Positions 14,267-25,412 are shown, numbered from the stretch's first letter. The stretch: DNA of 64,000 bases from Dimorphilus gyrociliatus (GCA_904063045.1 CAJFCJ010000021.1:310001-374000); one strand, 5' to 3'. The notes: generated from the letters alone by a model not told the origin. A program made the numbers and translations.

Positions 14267-15814
14267 TTTTAAATTCTGAAATTATTCTCTACTTTCAACG
14301 TTAAAATTGCCAAAAATAAAAATCACATTTAATGAATAAACACTAATTCGGTTATATAATAAAATCAATTTTTAAAAATTTTAATAGTTTTAACTTTCAT
14401 AGAAATTCTTTAATACTACAAAAGTATTGAATAAAGAAAATCTTGAACAATAGATACAGGTGAGGCCAATCTGGTTGAAAGGTACATATTTCTTTAATAT
14501 TTAATAACAAATAAAGGAGGAAGAATGAAAATCACGAACTTGGAAATGAACATCAAAGGGATACTATTGTTTATATATATCTTATATAGTAAGTTCTTCT
14601 AAACTATTACATAATTTTGAAAGAATGTGAAAATGAATTAAAATTACTATTTTTGAGTTCAGAAATCATAACCATAAACACGGAACAAATTTGAAATTCA
14701 TATGAATAATCATTTTTCTCTATTCATTTTTGCAATATAAGATTTTCTATCATTTGAAAATTTTTAGGAAATGATCTGTCAATCTGTTTATAGTAATTAT
14801 TTTCATTTTTCAGCTTCTATTCTTCCAACCTATCAACAGAAAATAATACATATTTTCCCTTCAAGAATTTCTCAGGCGGTTAGGTTTTGTTCCGAGGAGA
14901 GCAACGTTATTGGAATACCAACTTTTAGCGCAGTTCTATCTTCCAAGTTTTCTCAAAGATTAGAACACTTCGTAAATCAAAGTTTCAAGCGCATTAAACC
15001 TACCTTTCTTTTAAATTATACTGGAATGCCTTCAACTGAACAACGTACAGAGAATGGTATATAATAAAATATTATATAAAGAGATTGTTTCATTTATCAA
15101 TTGGTTTCTTCTTAGGCATGCCAATTAATTTAACAAAGACACGCAGTAGCGACCCAAAGTGTATTTCGTTTAATAAATATGGAGAATTTAAAGAAGAAGA
15201 TTGTCGTCAGACTCAATATTTTTTATGTTAGATTTTTACAAATATTCTTTTAGTTTTCGACTTTCATGTAATAACTCATTTATTCCATTTGAAAAGGTGA
15301 AGAATTCGTTAATGCTACCAGTAACAAACAATGTTCAAATCTGTACATGGGACCGAATGTTCAGCAAAGAAATTGGATAGACGCTAGGGAGGAATGTAGA
15401 AAAAGAAATAGGTCATTGATTGAGATTATCTCTGTCGAGATGGAGCAAATCGTTAAGAATTATTTGAAATCTAGAAATATTTATTCAATATGGACGGGTG
15501 TATCTAATATAATTTGGCAAGAAGTCATTGATGATAAGGATTTAAAAAACAAATTATGTGTGGTATATTCAGAAGAAAAACAGGAATTTGAATTATTTAA
15601 ATGTACGACATCATTCCAACATTTGACTTTTGGACCAATTTATACGGTTTGCCAAGAAAGTAAGCACTAACTAAAAAGAGAATTCAGTGAATAATTTAAG
15701 AATAAACCGAGTTTGTTTTTAGGCAATTTTCAAGTAGAAGATGTGAAAGAACCGAAAGATAATAGTCGCTTAAAGCTATGTGAACGTACAATTGAAGAAG
15801 GAATTAGTAGTACT
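14267..15814. repeat. Segmental duplication, copy 2 (partner 3947-5480)
   Basis: Direct copy of 3947-5480 with scattered substitutions and a few small indels: 3 bases in exon 2, and an 11-12 base insertion in the intron before CTLD2 (tattcttttagttttcgac). It starts about 50 bases after the end of the broken lectin C and ends inside the stalk exon of lectin B. Confidence 0.95.
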
Positions 15815-16259
15815 AACTATTCGCAAACAACTATTGGTCCTAATTTACATATTACAACAACAACACCAAGTAAACGAGGTTAGATTATTTTATTATGATT
15901 TCTATTAATGATGAAAAATCACTTGAAAATATGTGATTGCTTGCTAATATAGAAGATCGAACAGTCGTTACTATTGCAATGATAGCTTCAAGCGTGATAT
16001 TTTTCATTTTAATAATACTTTTTGTTTCGATAATTGTCTATCGCAGGTTTGATTATACTTTAAATAAATTTCTATTTTTTTTATATATCGAATCTAATTC
16101 TAAAATATTAGACATATGAAAACAAAAGAATATATTTCACATATATATGTAAATGGAGAGATTGGGAAGAAACTGGAAAATGATTTATCGAGCAAAGAGA
16201 ATAAAACCAATAGGAAGAATAGTGATGATGATCATACCTACGAGTCTTTAGTATTTTGA
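14546..16259 (+). CDS. Transmembrane receptor with two C-type lectin-like domains, chimeric tail (lectin B)
   Basis: Exons 14546-14588, 14814-15056, 15116-15226, 15297-15659, 15723-15878, 15953-16046 and 16112-16259 join to 385 residues. An in-frame ATG at 14525 would add seven residues; 14546 is the start shared with lectin A. The ectodomain is nearly the same as lectin A. From mid-stalk on it differs completely: the stalk end (QTTIGPNLHITTTTPSKR) resembles that of the broken copy C, the TM helix is VTIAMIASSVIFFILIILFV, and the tail is only about 49 residues. The tail has EYISHIYVNGE and a C-terminal HTYESLVF, so YVNG (Grb2-type YxN) and YESL (YxxL) motifs replace the YEE series of lectin A. 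Signalling is inference from motifs. Confidence 0.83.
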
Positions 16260-16998
16260 TTAAAGGATTATATAGAATCTGGTCATCGGTAAATTTCTTT
16301 GTAAAATTATAAAATTATCTGAAATATTTGTATGCAGATTGCATTGCATTAAAGGCAACTAGTCTAGAGAAGAACGTGCTGTTGTATTGATAATAATGGG
16401 TTTTGATAACTCCTAATTTACAATAAATGCTGACTCATAAGACTAGTCTAACACGTCTAATATTATTTAACCAAACCTTAAATATTTCGTTAAAACAATT
16501 TTTAAGTAGATATATTATACTTCCTCGATATTAAAAGAGAGTGTCAACTATTAAAGGGAAAAGAAGATATTCACGAAAATCCGATCAATTCCTCTATAAA
16601 TTTATGTTTATAGTAGTCAAAAGAAAACGATAAATATGGCATTAGGAATCGCGAAGTGAGATTGAATCATATGTTACAGATTTATTAGCAGAGTAAGAAA
16701 TAAATGAATGGAGAAAGCATTCAAAATACAAATTGAATCCGTTGTAGGAAGTTAATTTTTACATTGTTATATATTTTATTGTTATATTCTATAACTGTAG
16801 TTATTCCCGCCTATCTCTTATTTGGTAGCTTGTTGGGATATTTTATAACTAACATTCTTTACCAAAAGTTAATCTCAATTCGAGTTATTATGAGTAATCG
16901 TATTTCTAATAATCTAAGATATAGCTTTTTGTATGGCAAGAGAAGAATAACGTAGGTAAAGAGAAAACCGTCTCATCGGACCATGTAAATGATATTAG
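16260..16998. other. Flank of lectin B with degraded receptor-like sequence
   Basis: AT-rich. Around 16788-16875 a hydrophobic reading (VIPAYLLFGSLLGYFITNIL) after a ctgtag acceptor looks like a TM exon from another lectin copy, but it cannot be joined to an ectodomain. Confidence 0.35.
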
Positions 16999-17071
16999 AA
17001 ATATAGTTGAAATCAATTCATCGTATGAACAAATTAACAGAAATAAGAAAAGGAATAAAAATGATTACTGA
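16999..17071 (+). pseudogene. Orphan cytoplasmic-tail exon of a lectin-type receptor
   Basis: After an attag acceptor in the family's phase 2, the reading VEINSSYEQINRNKKRNKND ends at TGA 17069-17071. SSYEQI is close to the tyrosine motifs in the lectin A tail (SGYEEV, SEYEEV). No CTLD exons precede it, so it is probably a remnant of a further copy. Short, hence low confidence. Confidence 0.35.
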
Positions 17072-17297
17072 AAACGGGTATAGTATTGAAATATTCATTA
17101 AAATAAACTATTTTTTTTTACATAATACACAAACAACAGAAGAATTATTAACCATTCCAATAGCTATTAATAGAAATAACGAACATAAATTTTGTGTTGA
17201 AATCTCTACTCATAATTTACATATTCAATTGTAAGTATTTCGTTTTTGGTGGATTGTCATTGAAATTCTTTTTCTCTATAAACATTATAAAACAACA

Positions 17298-17714
17298 CTA
17301 GACTTTTGGCTTTTTTATTATTTTTCTCCTATTAAGACCTTCCTCCTTCAGTACATTTCGTATTGTTTTTGAACAGCCAGGAAGACCTTGTTCTTTTTTA
17401 ATTTTTGAACTCGAAAATGAGCTATTTTTAGCCATATCAACTATTTTTTTTCTTTCAATGTCGCTATATAATTTTTTTCTTCCCCTTTGTTTCATTTTCA
17501 CTCCATAATTATCTGGGTCTTTAATGTATCTGCTGATGGTTGCATGGTTTCTCTTCAGTTCTTTACCAATTTTCCGGCACGAATATCCTTCCTTTCGTAA
17601 ACTTTTTATCCTAGTTTGCTCCTCTTTCGATAGGTTTGTTCCAGTTACCATTGTTATCACCGAGTTAAGTGAAATTGTCTTGATGGCTTTCTTTGTGTAT
17701 ATGAAACTCCTCAC
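17298..17714 (-). pseudogene. Tc1/Tc3-type transposase fragment (N-terminal HTH only)
   Basis: The likely start is an internal Met (MVTGTNLSKEEQTRIKSL). The reading contains a paired helix-turn-helix DNA-binding region typical of Tc1/Tc3 transposases: EGYSCRKIGKELKRNHATIS, then the GRKKL linker and a second HTH (CSKTIRNVLKEEGLNRRKI). It stops at KKPKV, just where the catalytic DDE domain should begin. No flanking terminal inverted repeats were recognised. Either a dead element remnant or a host-retained DNA-binding domain. Confidence 0.65.
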
Positions 17715-17892
17715 TCGTTATGAGTTGTTAAGAAAAATAGACTTAATTCAACAGATGAAACAATTCAATTGATTCTTATTGTCAAGCCTATTCCTTAGCA
17801 AGTATCATTAAAATATTATCACTTCGTTTGAAATTTGTATAAAGAAGAATACAAGCATCTTTCATTATTTATAAATACGGCAAAAAACCTTG

Positions 17893-18903
17893 TTAAAATA
17901 ACTGTTTTAACACTTTTTTCCATAGTATTTTAAATTCATTTCGAAATTTAGAACCACTTAAACAATAGACATAAAAGTTTAAAGCATTATTTGTAAATAG
18001 AAGAGGAGTTAATAATCTTGAAAAATGAACGATTTTCACATCAGAATCTTTTCCAGAAGAATAAAGATTTGTAGCAAAAAATACTATTGTACTGATATGA
18101 AATGGTAACGATGATATCAAAAAGTATAAAGATATAAATATTAAAGATTTTGTCATTTGACTTAATCTTTCCGTCTTATTATGTTCCGATAATGTTATCC
18201 GACTTCTCCTCTTTGACGCTTTAAAAATTTCAAGTATCATAATTGCATTTACAATAAGTACAACTACAGATGGAGCTAAACATCCAACAGTGGCTAGTAG
18301 TGGTGGTAGAATTTTATTATCCAAATTTTTCACAAATTCAATATTAGATTCACAAAATACGAGAGCCATCCATTTGTATTTTGTATTTGTTAAAATCGTT
18401 ATATTACCAATTCCATGTGTTATGTAAATGTAACTGAAGAGTAGAAAGCTAAATCCAATTGTAATTGAACAGATAAACTTTGTTCTTCGTTTAGTACAGA
18501 TTGTCGAAGCTTTTACTGGAGATAAAACGTGAATAGATCTATCAATTGTCATAAAAACAATTAACCACGAATTTGTAACAGTTAAAAAGAAATGCGAATG
18601 ATATCCAAAAGAGCAAAAGAAAATTCTCTTAAAAGTATCAGATATTACCTTCACATTTACCATATTATTAATACAGCCAATTAGAGTGTATACAATTAAT
18701 TGTAGAGAATCAGTTATTGCTAAAAATCTTAAATATATCGACATTGTTGACAGTTTAAAATCATTTTGACTATTGATAATAAAACTCATAACATTTCCAA
18801 ATATACCAAAAACAAAGATGATTGTATAGAGTATTAAAACAGTAAAATTAAGATATTTAAATTGAGAATATAAAGAAGTATGATTATTATTAGTTGTATT
18901 CAT
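17893..18903 (-). CDS. Class A (rhodopsin-like) GPCR, peptide-receptor type, copy 1
   Basis: Single exon, 336 residues, seven hydrophobic helices. N-terminal N-glycosylation sites (NTT, NHT). TM1 has GIFGNVMSF, TM2 has LRFLAITDSLQL, TM3 starts near a Cys and ends MTIDRSIHV (DRS in place of DRY), TM6 lacks CWxP (ISSLPFHIS) and TM7 has NNALNFYVYC in place of NPxxY, followed by helix 8 (SGSKFRNEF). The pattern fits invertebrate neuropeptide receptors of the FMRFamide-receptor type. Ligand unknown. Tandem with 19242-20270. Confidence 0.85.
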   Translation of the reverse strand: MNTTNNNHTSLYSQFKYLNFTVLILYTIIFVFGIFGNVMSFIINSQNDFKLSTMSIYLRFLAITDSLQLIVYTLIGCINNMVNVKVISDTFKRIFFCSFGYHSHFFLTVTNSWLIVFMTIDRSIHVLSPVKASTICTKRRTKFICSITIGFSFLLFSYIYITHGIGNITILTNTKYKWMALVFCESNIEFVKNLDNKILPPLLATVGCLAPSVVVLIVNAIMILEIFKASKRRSRITLSEHNKTERLSQMTKSLIFISLYFLISSLPFHISTIVFFATNLYSSGKDSDVKIVHFSRLLTPLLFTNNALNFYVYCLSGSKFRNEFKILWKKVLKQLF

Positions 18904-19241
18904 TATTCCTCCGTAACTTTCTCTATATTCAATTAACGATAAATACCGTATTAAACGTTGAAATTTGAATATGTCTCTACAATACTACGATAAAAATAAT
19001 AAGGAAAACAGTGTTGTAACAAATTATTAATGAAGTTGAAGCGATATTTAAATAATAGATGATACTTTTTATCATATGTTAATTATGTAATACAAATACA
19101 GCATAGAGTGTACTAGAGTAACAAAAACATACTACTTTTATTAGATGTAAAAGCCTAATATGTATACAGTATAATGAATATATAAATATGCTATAAATCT
19201 ACATTATTAAATCTCTATAATGAAGAATTTGCAATGATTTT
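18904..19241. other. Intergenic between tandem GPCRs
   Basis: 338 bases, AT-rich; should hold the promoter of copy 1 and the 3' UTR of copy 2. Nothing else seen. Confidence 0.5.
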
Positions 19242-20270
19242 TCAACAAAAGCTTTTAAACAAATCTTTCCAAAATAGTTTAAATTCATTACGAAACTTTG
19301 ATCCACTTAGGCAATAAATATAAAAATTTACAGCGTTATTGGTCAAGAATACAGGTATTAGGAACTTTGAGAAATGAACAACTTTTACATCCCATACATT
19401 CTTTGAAGAATATACGTTTCTAGCATAAAGTATTATATTAGTTACGTAATAAGGTAATGAGGAAAAGAGAAAATGAAGTGATATAATAATTATTAACTTT
19501 GTTACTTGATTTAACTCCTTTACCTTTTTCGGCTGTAATGAAGTTAGTTCAATTCTTCTTTTAGATGCTTTTAATACTAGAAACATTATTTTACAGTTTG
19601 CTGTTAGAACAATAAATGATGGGATTAGACTTCCAATTACAGCAAAAGTTGGAGGTATTATTTTCTCATCGACATATCTTGCTAACTCAGAATTTGCTTT
19701 ACAATATATAGAATGTATCCAACCATTATGAACATTTTCAGTTATAATACTTTGACCAAATCCATGAATATAATAATTATGAATAAATAATAAAAAACAC
19801 ACTAAAATAGTTAACGAACAGATAATCTTAGATTTATATTTTGTACAGATAACAGAAGATTTCGCTGGCAATGAAATATGAATACATCTATCAATCGTCA
19901 TAAATACAACTAACCACGAATTAGTTAAACTTAAGAAAAAATGTGAATGAATACCAAAAACGCAAAATATAAAATGTTGAAAATCATTATTCATTGTTCT
20001 TGAACTCAACAAATTCGCTTTATATACATTAAATGTATATATTAACAATTGTAAAGAATCTGTTACGGCTAAAAATCTTAAATAGATTGATATTGTAAAC
20101 ATATTAAGTTCTTTTTTCCCATTAATAATAAAACTCATAATATTTCCAAATATTCCAAATACAAAGATCAAGGTAACTAGGATAACAACAACAAGATTAA
20201 TATATTCGTAATGTATATTCAGAGAAATTATAGTTTCATTTAAAGATGAAGTATTCTTTAATTTATCCAT
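19242..20270 (-). CDS. Class A (rhodopsin-like) GPCR, peptide-receptor type, copy 2
   Basis: Single exon, 342 residues, paralogous over its full length to the GPCR at 17893-18903 (shared FVFGIFGN, SIYLRFLA, TDSLQL, SWL-VFMTIDR, NFYIYCLSGSKFRNEFK). DRC replaces DRY and NNAVNFYIYC replaces NPxxY. N-terminal N-glycosylation sites (NTS, NET). Same orientation, 338 bases apart, consistent with tandem duplication. Intracellular loop 3 is short. Ligand unknown. Confidence 0.85.
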   Translation of the reverse strand: MDKLKNTSSLNETIISLNIHYEYINLVVVILVTLIFVFGIFGNIMSFIINGKKELNMFTISIYLRFLAVTDSLQLLIYTFNVYKANLLSSRTMNNDFQHFIFCVFGIHSHFFLSLTNSWLVVFMTIDRCIHISLPAKSSVICTKYKSKIICSLTILVCFLLFIHNYYIHGFGQSIITENVHNGWIHSIYCKANSELARYVDEKIIPPTFAVIGSLIPSFIVLTANCKIMFLVLKASKRRIELTSLQPKKVKELNQVTKLIIIISLHFLFSSLPYYVTNIILYARNVYSSKNVWDVKVVHFSKFLIPVFLTNNAVNFYIYCLSGSKFRNEFKLFWKDLFKSFC

Positions 20271-21390
20271 TTAGAATGAAGAAATGTTAAAATTCAAAGA
20301 TAGTCTCTTTTCTAATTTTGTTGCTAAACTAAACGTTTCGTTCTACCGTTTGTATATATTAACTATATAATCAGATATAAATACACAAGCTTTGACAGTT
20401 TGTATATAATACTAAAAGAAATGTTAATAATAGTAAACATAATTTGTAATAAATGAATAACTCTTACTATATTAAATATTTATTATCAATTATTTAAATT
20501 TATAGATCTATTAGTTCAATCTCTTTTTTTATACCTAATTATACAATCACTGTTTACATTGTTTAACATCGTACACTATCTTTCTCATCTCATTTCACCT
20601 TTATGTATAATAAATAGAGATAAATGACACATAGTCAACTGAAAAAATAATTGGGACAGTTTATATCGTAACCTTAATTATAATAAACACGGTGAAACAG
20701 TTTTTTTTAGCCTATGTAAGTATATAGTTTTTATACTAATCTATATGACTGTAGTAATAGTTATTCGAATAAGGCTGAAGAATACGTCTTTCATGTTGAA
20801 AACTGTTACAAATCTCTATCATATTTAGAAAGGATATACGCGATCTTAGAGTCTATCTATAGCTCTGTAATTTTCCAGTTTTTCATATAAAAATAGATTT
20901 TCTTTTATGTTTTTAAGCAAATAACCAACTATCCTTCAAATTACTTAAAAGCTTTTTTTGTGTTTCGAACAACGTTTTAAGGACTTGTAAAACATTACCA
21001 ATGACAGTACATTTGGGAAAATGATCCTTTTATCGTTAAAGGATTAGTAACTTGATCTGCAAAATTCTAAAAGGAGACGTAAAATTGTCTTTGAAGTAAG
21101 TTAAATTCAAGATGTAGATTAGTCCAAAGAAATACGACATTACACGTAACGTTGTAAGTAATTAAATTTTAAATATTAATATCAATTTGGCCTTGTTATA
21201 TTTATTTTAGTTAGTAATATGTATAAATCACGTCAGATAGCTTTCTCTCCGTCTTAAAAAGAGGCATAAAATAAATATATATTGGTAAAATAATAAGAAT
21301 TATAATACGAATATAGAGAAATGATAAGAATTACACAATAAAGACTAATAGAAAGAAAAACAAACTGCTTAAAAAAAGTTTTGCAAATAT
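20271..21390. other. Intergenic
   Basis: About 1.1 kb without a recognisable exon, AT-rich. Contains the promoter side of GPCR copy 2 and the 3' flank of the small basic gene. Confidence 0.5.
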
Positions 21391-21621
21391 TTATGCTGTT
21401 AAACGATCAAGAGCTGCTTCTTTAACTGCTTGGAAATGCTCTCTTCTAAATTTCTTTTCGTTCTTCTTCATCATTCTTCTCGCTACTGATTTTAGATAAA
21501 TTTCCATTGCTGTAACCAAAAAAGCTTGTTGAAGAATAAGAGTTTTTGGTTCGTGCTTAATTCGTCGTTGTCTTATACGCCTCCTCAAATTATTACGTCT
21601 AAATATGCTCCATGTAGTCAT
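21391..21621 (-). CDS. Small basic protein, CENP-W-like histone-fold candidate
   Basis: Single exon, 76 residues. A strongly basic N-terminus (RRNNLRRRIRQRR) is followed by a helical region (LQQAFLVTAMEIYLKSVARR) and REHFQAVKEAALDRL. Order and spacing resemble CENP-W: a basic lead, a long central helix, then an EHV-type turn and a short Ala-rich helix, at a similar length (human about 88). CENP-W pairs with CENP-T at the inner kinetochore. The match is by pattern only, without alignment. A GC-rich promoter-like element lies about 100 bases upstream, which supports a real gene. Confidence 0.45.
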   Translation of the reverse strand: MTTWSIFRRNNLRRRIRQRRIKHEPKTLILQQAFLVTAMEIYLKSVARRMMKKNEKKFRREHFQAVKEAALDRLTA

Positions 21622-21716
21622 CTTTATACGTCTAATTTATCTAATCGACTTATCGATTCGATGCTTAAATAATCTTCTTAAATATTTATAAATAAGGTTT
21701 GAAATTCGACTGTTCC

Positions 21717-21743
21717 GTTTCTCGCGAACTACGCATGCGCAGT
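21717..21743. promoter_or_regulatory. NRF1-like and TCTCGCGA-like promoter motifs
   Basis: In otherwise AT-rich DNA, tctcgcga is followed by acgcatgcgcagt, which matches the NRF1 consensus (GCGCATGCGC core). It lies about 100 bases upstream of the CENP-W-like start on the - strand and about 190 bases beyond the end of RARS2, so it most likely serves the small gene. Confidence 0.5.
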
Positions 21744-21921
21744 GGGACTGGACATCGAAAAGATTGGGGTTCTTTTCGATTAATACAATTTGAAAGAAAT
21801 ACGAGATGTTGGGTTATAGAAGTTCTTGAAAAGTGCTTCAATAATCTTTTATTGTAATTTTTAACAGTATTATTATTAATACGAAAAGTAAATAAAGGGA
21901 TAACATACCTAGCATAACATA

Positions 21922-23845
21922 CTACATTCTCTCTATTGCTCTTAAACCAATTAATTTAAGACCTTCGCTTAAAACTTTCTTCGCAGATTTAAAGAGATAG
22001 TACTGACAATGTCTTTCATCATCTGATGAAGCATTAATAACTTTAATTTGATCATAGGCTGCGTTAGTTGCTTTGCACAAGCTATGCAAATAGGATGCAA
22101 CGTAATGTGGATCAAGATTGTTGTAAGCTTCGTAAATTGCATGCTCAAAATTAACAAATGTTTGAATCAAACGATCAGCAGCTGGATGATCTAAACCGGT
22201 AATATATTTGGGAAGAGGGAGATCAACCAATTCAGGGAATTTTCGTTCCAGACTACATAATCTAGCATGAGTGTACTGAAGATAAACACCGGTGTTGCCT
22301 TGAAATTGTAAAACTCTATTCCAATCGAATTCGTAATTACGTATTCTTTTCTGGCGTAAGTCCTGATGGAAAGGGGAGAGAAATATAATAAACTACGAAC
22401 AATTATAACATGTATGATTACCTGAAAAACTAGGGCACTAATAGCCAATTGTTCGGCAACACTGTTTAATAAATCATCTTGAATTTTAGTTGTTTTTGTT
22501 TCCCGAATAACAGTCTTCATCTTATCCGTAGCTTCATCAATAATATCTTGAAGAAATACTGCAGTACCTTTCCTTGTACTCATTTTATCTACTCGACCAA
22601 ATTTAACATGAAAATTTGAGTTATTTACAACGTCCTTCCAGTCTAAATTTAATTTTTCAATGCATCCTTTCAATTTGGCAAAGTGGCCATGTTGTCCATT
22701 TTCAACAACATAATGAATCCTATTAAAGTCATGAAATTGTTTACGATGTAGTAGAGCTGCCAAATCTCTTGTTAAATATAGACTACTTCCATCACTTTTC
22801 AATAGAGTAGCATATGACGTGTCTTTATTTGTTGTAGAAAGTTCCATATTGAATAAACCACTCGTTTCATTCTTAATTAAAAGGTTTTTATCAATCAAAG
22901 TTTGACTAAGATCCTTACTTTTTTTAACATAATCAGATTCTCCTTCAGTCAAGTCGAATTTAATATTCAACCTAGGAAAACAAAGGGGTTGAGTGAAGAT
23001 GACAAAAGAGATAAAAGAAAACAAATTAACCTAAATTCATGATAATTGACTTACTTTGAATAAGATAAATTATATTCATGTAAACTTCTTTCTCTAATTT
23101 CTTTCCAAATATTAACTTCATAATTATTTCCTTGTTCTAAATTTGCGGCTTTTTCTAAAGCTAAACTTTTTAAATGCGGATCTTGTTCGCAATCTTTGTT
23201 TATTTGAACGTAAATTTTATATAAGTCTTCCATGATGTTAACAGAGCTATTTAAATCAAATCTATACAATTCAATCCCAAGTATTAGTAGTCCAAACTGA
23301 GTTCCCCAATCTCCTAGATAATTTACTCTTAGTACTTGATGGCCTAAATATTCGTAGAGGTTTGAAATACAGTTTCCCAGAACTGTTGATCTTAAATGAC
23401 CGGCGTGAAAAGGTTTTGCAATATTTGGCGAACTGTATTCAATAAGTACCTTATCATTGTCTATCTTATTTAAAGCACCTTGGCTCTCTTTAAATGAAAA
23501 TAGCGCATTCTGATTTATTGCTCTGCTTATTCCATTGTCAATTTCTTTAAAAGTAGACTTAGCAAATTCGTTCCTATCACAGAATACAAGTAATCCATAT
23601 TCATTCTTTATCGTTTTAAGAACATACGGATGATCGTTTAATGTTTCTTCAATACCTTCTATAAATATATCTATATTATAAGTTATTTTACATTGATCAA
23701 GATATTTTAATGGTAAAATATACTGTGGCCAATGTTGATTATCTTTCCTAACTAATTGAGATCGAAATGCCCAATTTATTATATTAACATTGTCTCTTCC
23801 GGCATTTTTCAAGCCTTTAGTTATAATATTTCTTAAAGTATTCAT
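21922..23845 (-). CDS. RARS2: Mitochondrial arginyl-tRNA synthetase
   Basis: Charges tRNA-Arg in mitochondria (class I aaRS). Three exons (23055-23845, 22422-22971, 21922-22362) give 593 residues against about 578 in human RARS2. The N-terminal additional domain is followed by EYSSPNIAKPFHAGHLRST (HIGH-type ATP site), NYLGDWGTQFGLL, the active-site segment YVVENGQHGHF, and KMSTRKGTAVFL (KMSKS equivalent). The C-terminal DALR-type anticodon-binding domain ends LKLIGLRAIERM, the characteristic RARS2 end. KMSTRKG and overall length favour the mitochondrial over the cytosolic enzyme. No obvious long presequence; MNTLRNIITKGLKNAGR could serve as one. Confidence 0.94.
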
Positions 23846-24459
23846 ATGAAAAGTAAGAAGATGTTATAACACGAAGTCAAAGCATGATAGCAGACGAACT
23901 TGAATTTCGAAATTATTCACAAGTATAATACGATGTCCATATTAAGCGCGAAAATCAATAATTACAAAGTTAAATTAATTGAATCTAAAACTCGCTTTGC
24001 ATAATATTTGATTTCCTTTTGTTGTTGTCAATCATTCTGATAAATTAGGTTAATTAACGATTTACATAAAGAACTAAGTCTCTAAGGAATGAAAGTTAAC
24101 CCTATCAATTCTTTTTGGGCTATAGAAAATCCCTAGTGATGTTGAATAATGCGTTTTAGACTAGATTTGACATTGCACGAAAAGATTTATTAGAATAACT
24201 AATACTTTTATCGATAGGAAAAATTGAAATTCAATTGACTTAGACTATTAGCATAGTCAACTTTCTCTTTTTATGTTTTTTTTTTAAACTTTTCAGAAGA
24301 TTTTACAGAAAACTTTCCTTGTTAATTTTTCAAGAGAATTAGAGTTTATTATCTTTGAGAATTGTATTTACACTTTTATTGAAGAAATTAGTTGTTTTTC
24401 TTTTTAACAAATAAACCTGGGAGTATAACAAAGATAAAATACTTTATAATTTAATAATT
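23846..24459. other. Intergenic RARS2 promoter / GNL2 3' flank
   Basis: About 600 bases of AT-rich DNA, no exon recognised. Confidence 0.5.
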
Positions 24460-25368
24460 TCATTTTCTATAACTTCGATTTTTCACATTAGCTTCATCAT
24501 AATAATGTACACCAATTTTTCTAACTTTTTGTTGATTATATAACTTCCTTTTCTGTAAAGGATATAATAAAAGAAAGTGTAAGAAAATAAAACAATCAAT
24601 TATTAATATATAGCAGTTTAATACCTCTCTTCCGCTTAGCTTTTTGGGAATTTCTTCCTCTTCATCAATTTCCTTTGATTTTTTCCTCTTTGTTGTTGTA
24701 TTTTTATTCTTCTTAGATATTTTTTGAGCTGAAAAAGAAATTTTCTCTATTTTTAGCGTACTTGAAGGGGTTTTGCTAGGAACTGATTTAACGCTCCAGG
24801 CGCCTGAAGAGGATTTTGTTACTGATTTTAAATTATCTGATAATTTTTCTTTTTTGTTTAGTTTTTTAGATTTCTCAATTTCGTCAATTGATTTTTTTAT
24901 CTCTATTAACTTTTCTTCATTAGCTGGTTCTTCAGTGGTTGCTTTTTCCGGTTTTGTGATTGAACTTTCCTTTTCAACACCAGCCTGTAACATTTCAAAG
25001 AATTTCTCTACATCCTTATCTTCAATTTGGCTATCGGCTTTCTTAGCCATTTCCCTCTCTATTTCTTCAGTATCGCCATCATCATTTTCGTCACTAAATT
25101 CTTCATCACTTTCTTTCACAGGATCGATTTCTTCGATTTGCTTAACATCATCTCCAGAAAATGTAGGCTCTACGTCGATTTTTCTGTAATCTTGTTTGAC
25201 ATTTAGCTTATTTATCGTTTTAGTTTTCTCTTCTTTGAGTTTTGTATCTCTTTCGCTTTCGGGTGGTTTAACGAAGTAAGGGATTTTTCCCCGTTGCCAA
25301 TCATTCAGAACCATTTTCGCAACAGTGCTATAATCAGGGTTACCGCCCTATTTGTGAACAATAATTGT

Positions 25369-25412
<44 letters not shown>

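Noticed and set aside
24773-25189. + strand Ser/Phe-rich reading
   Set aside because: Antisense of the acidic Lys/Glu tail of GNL2.
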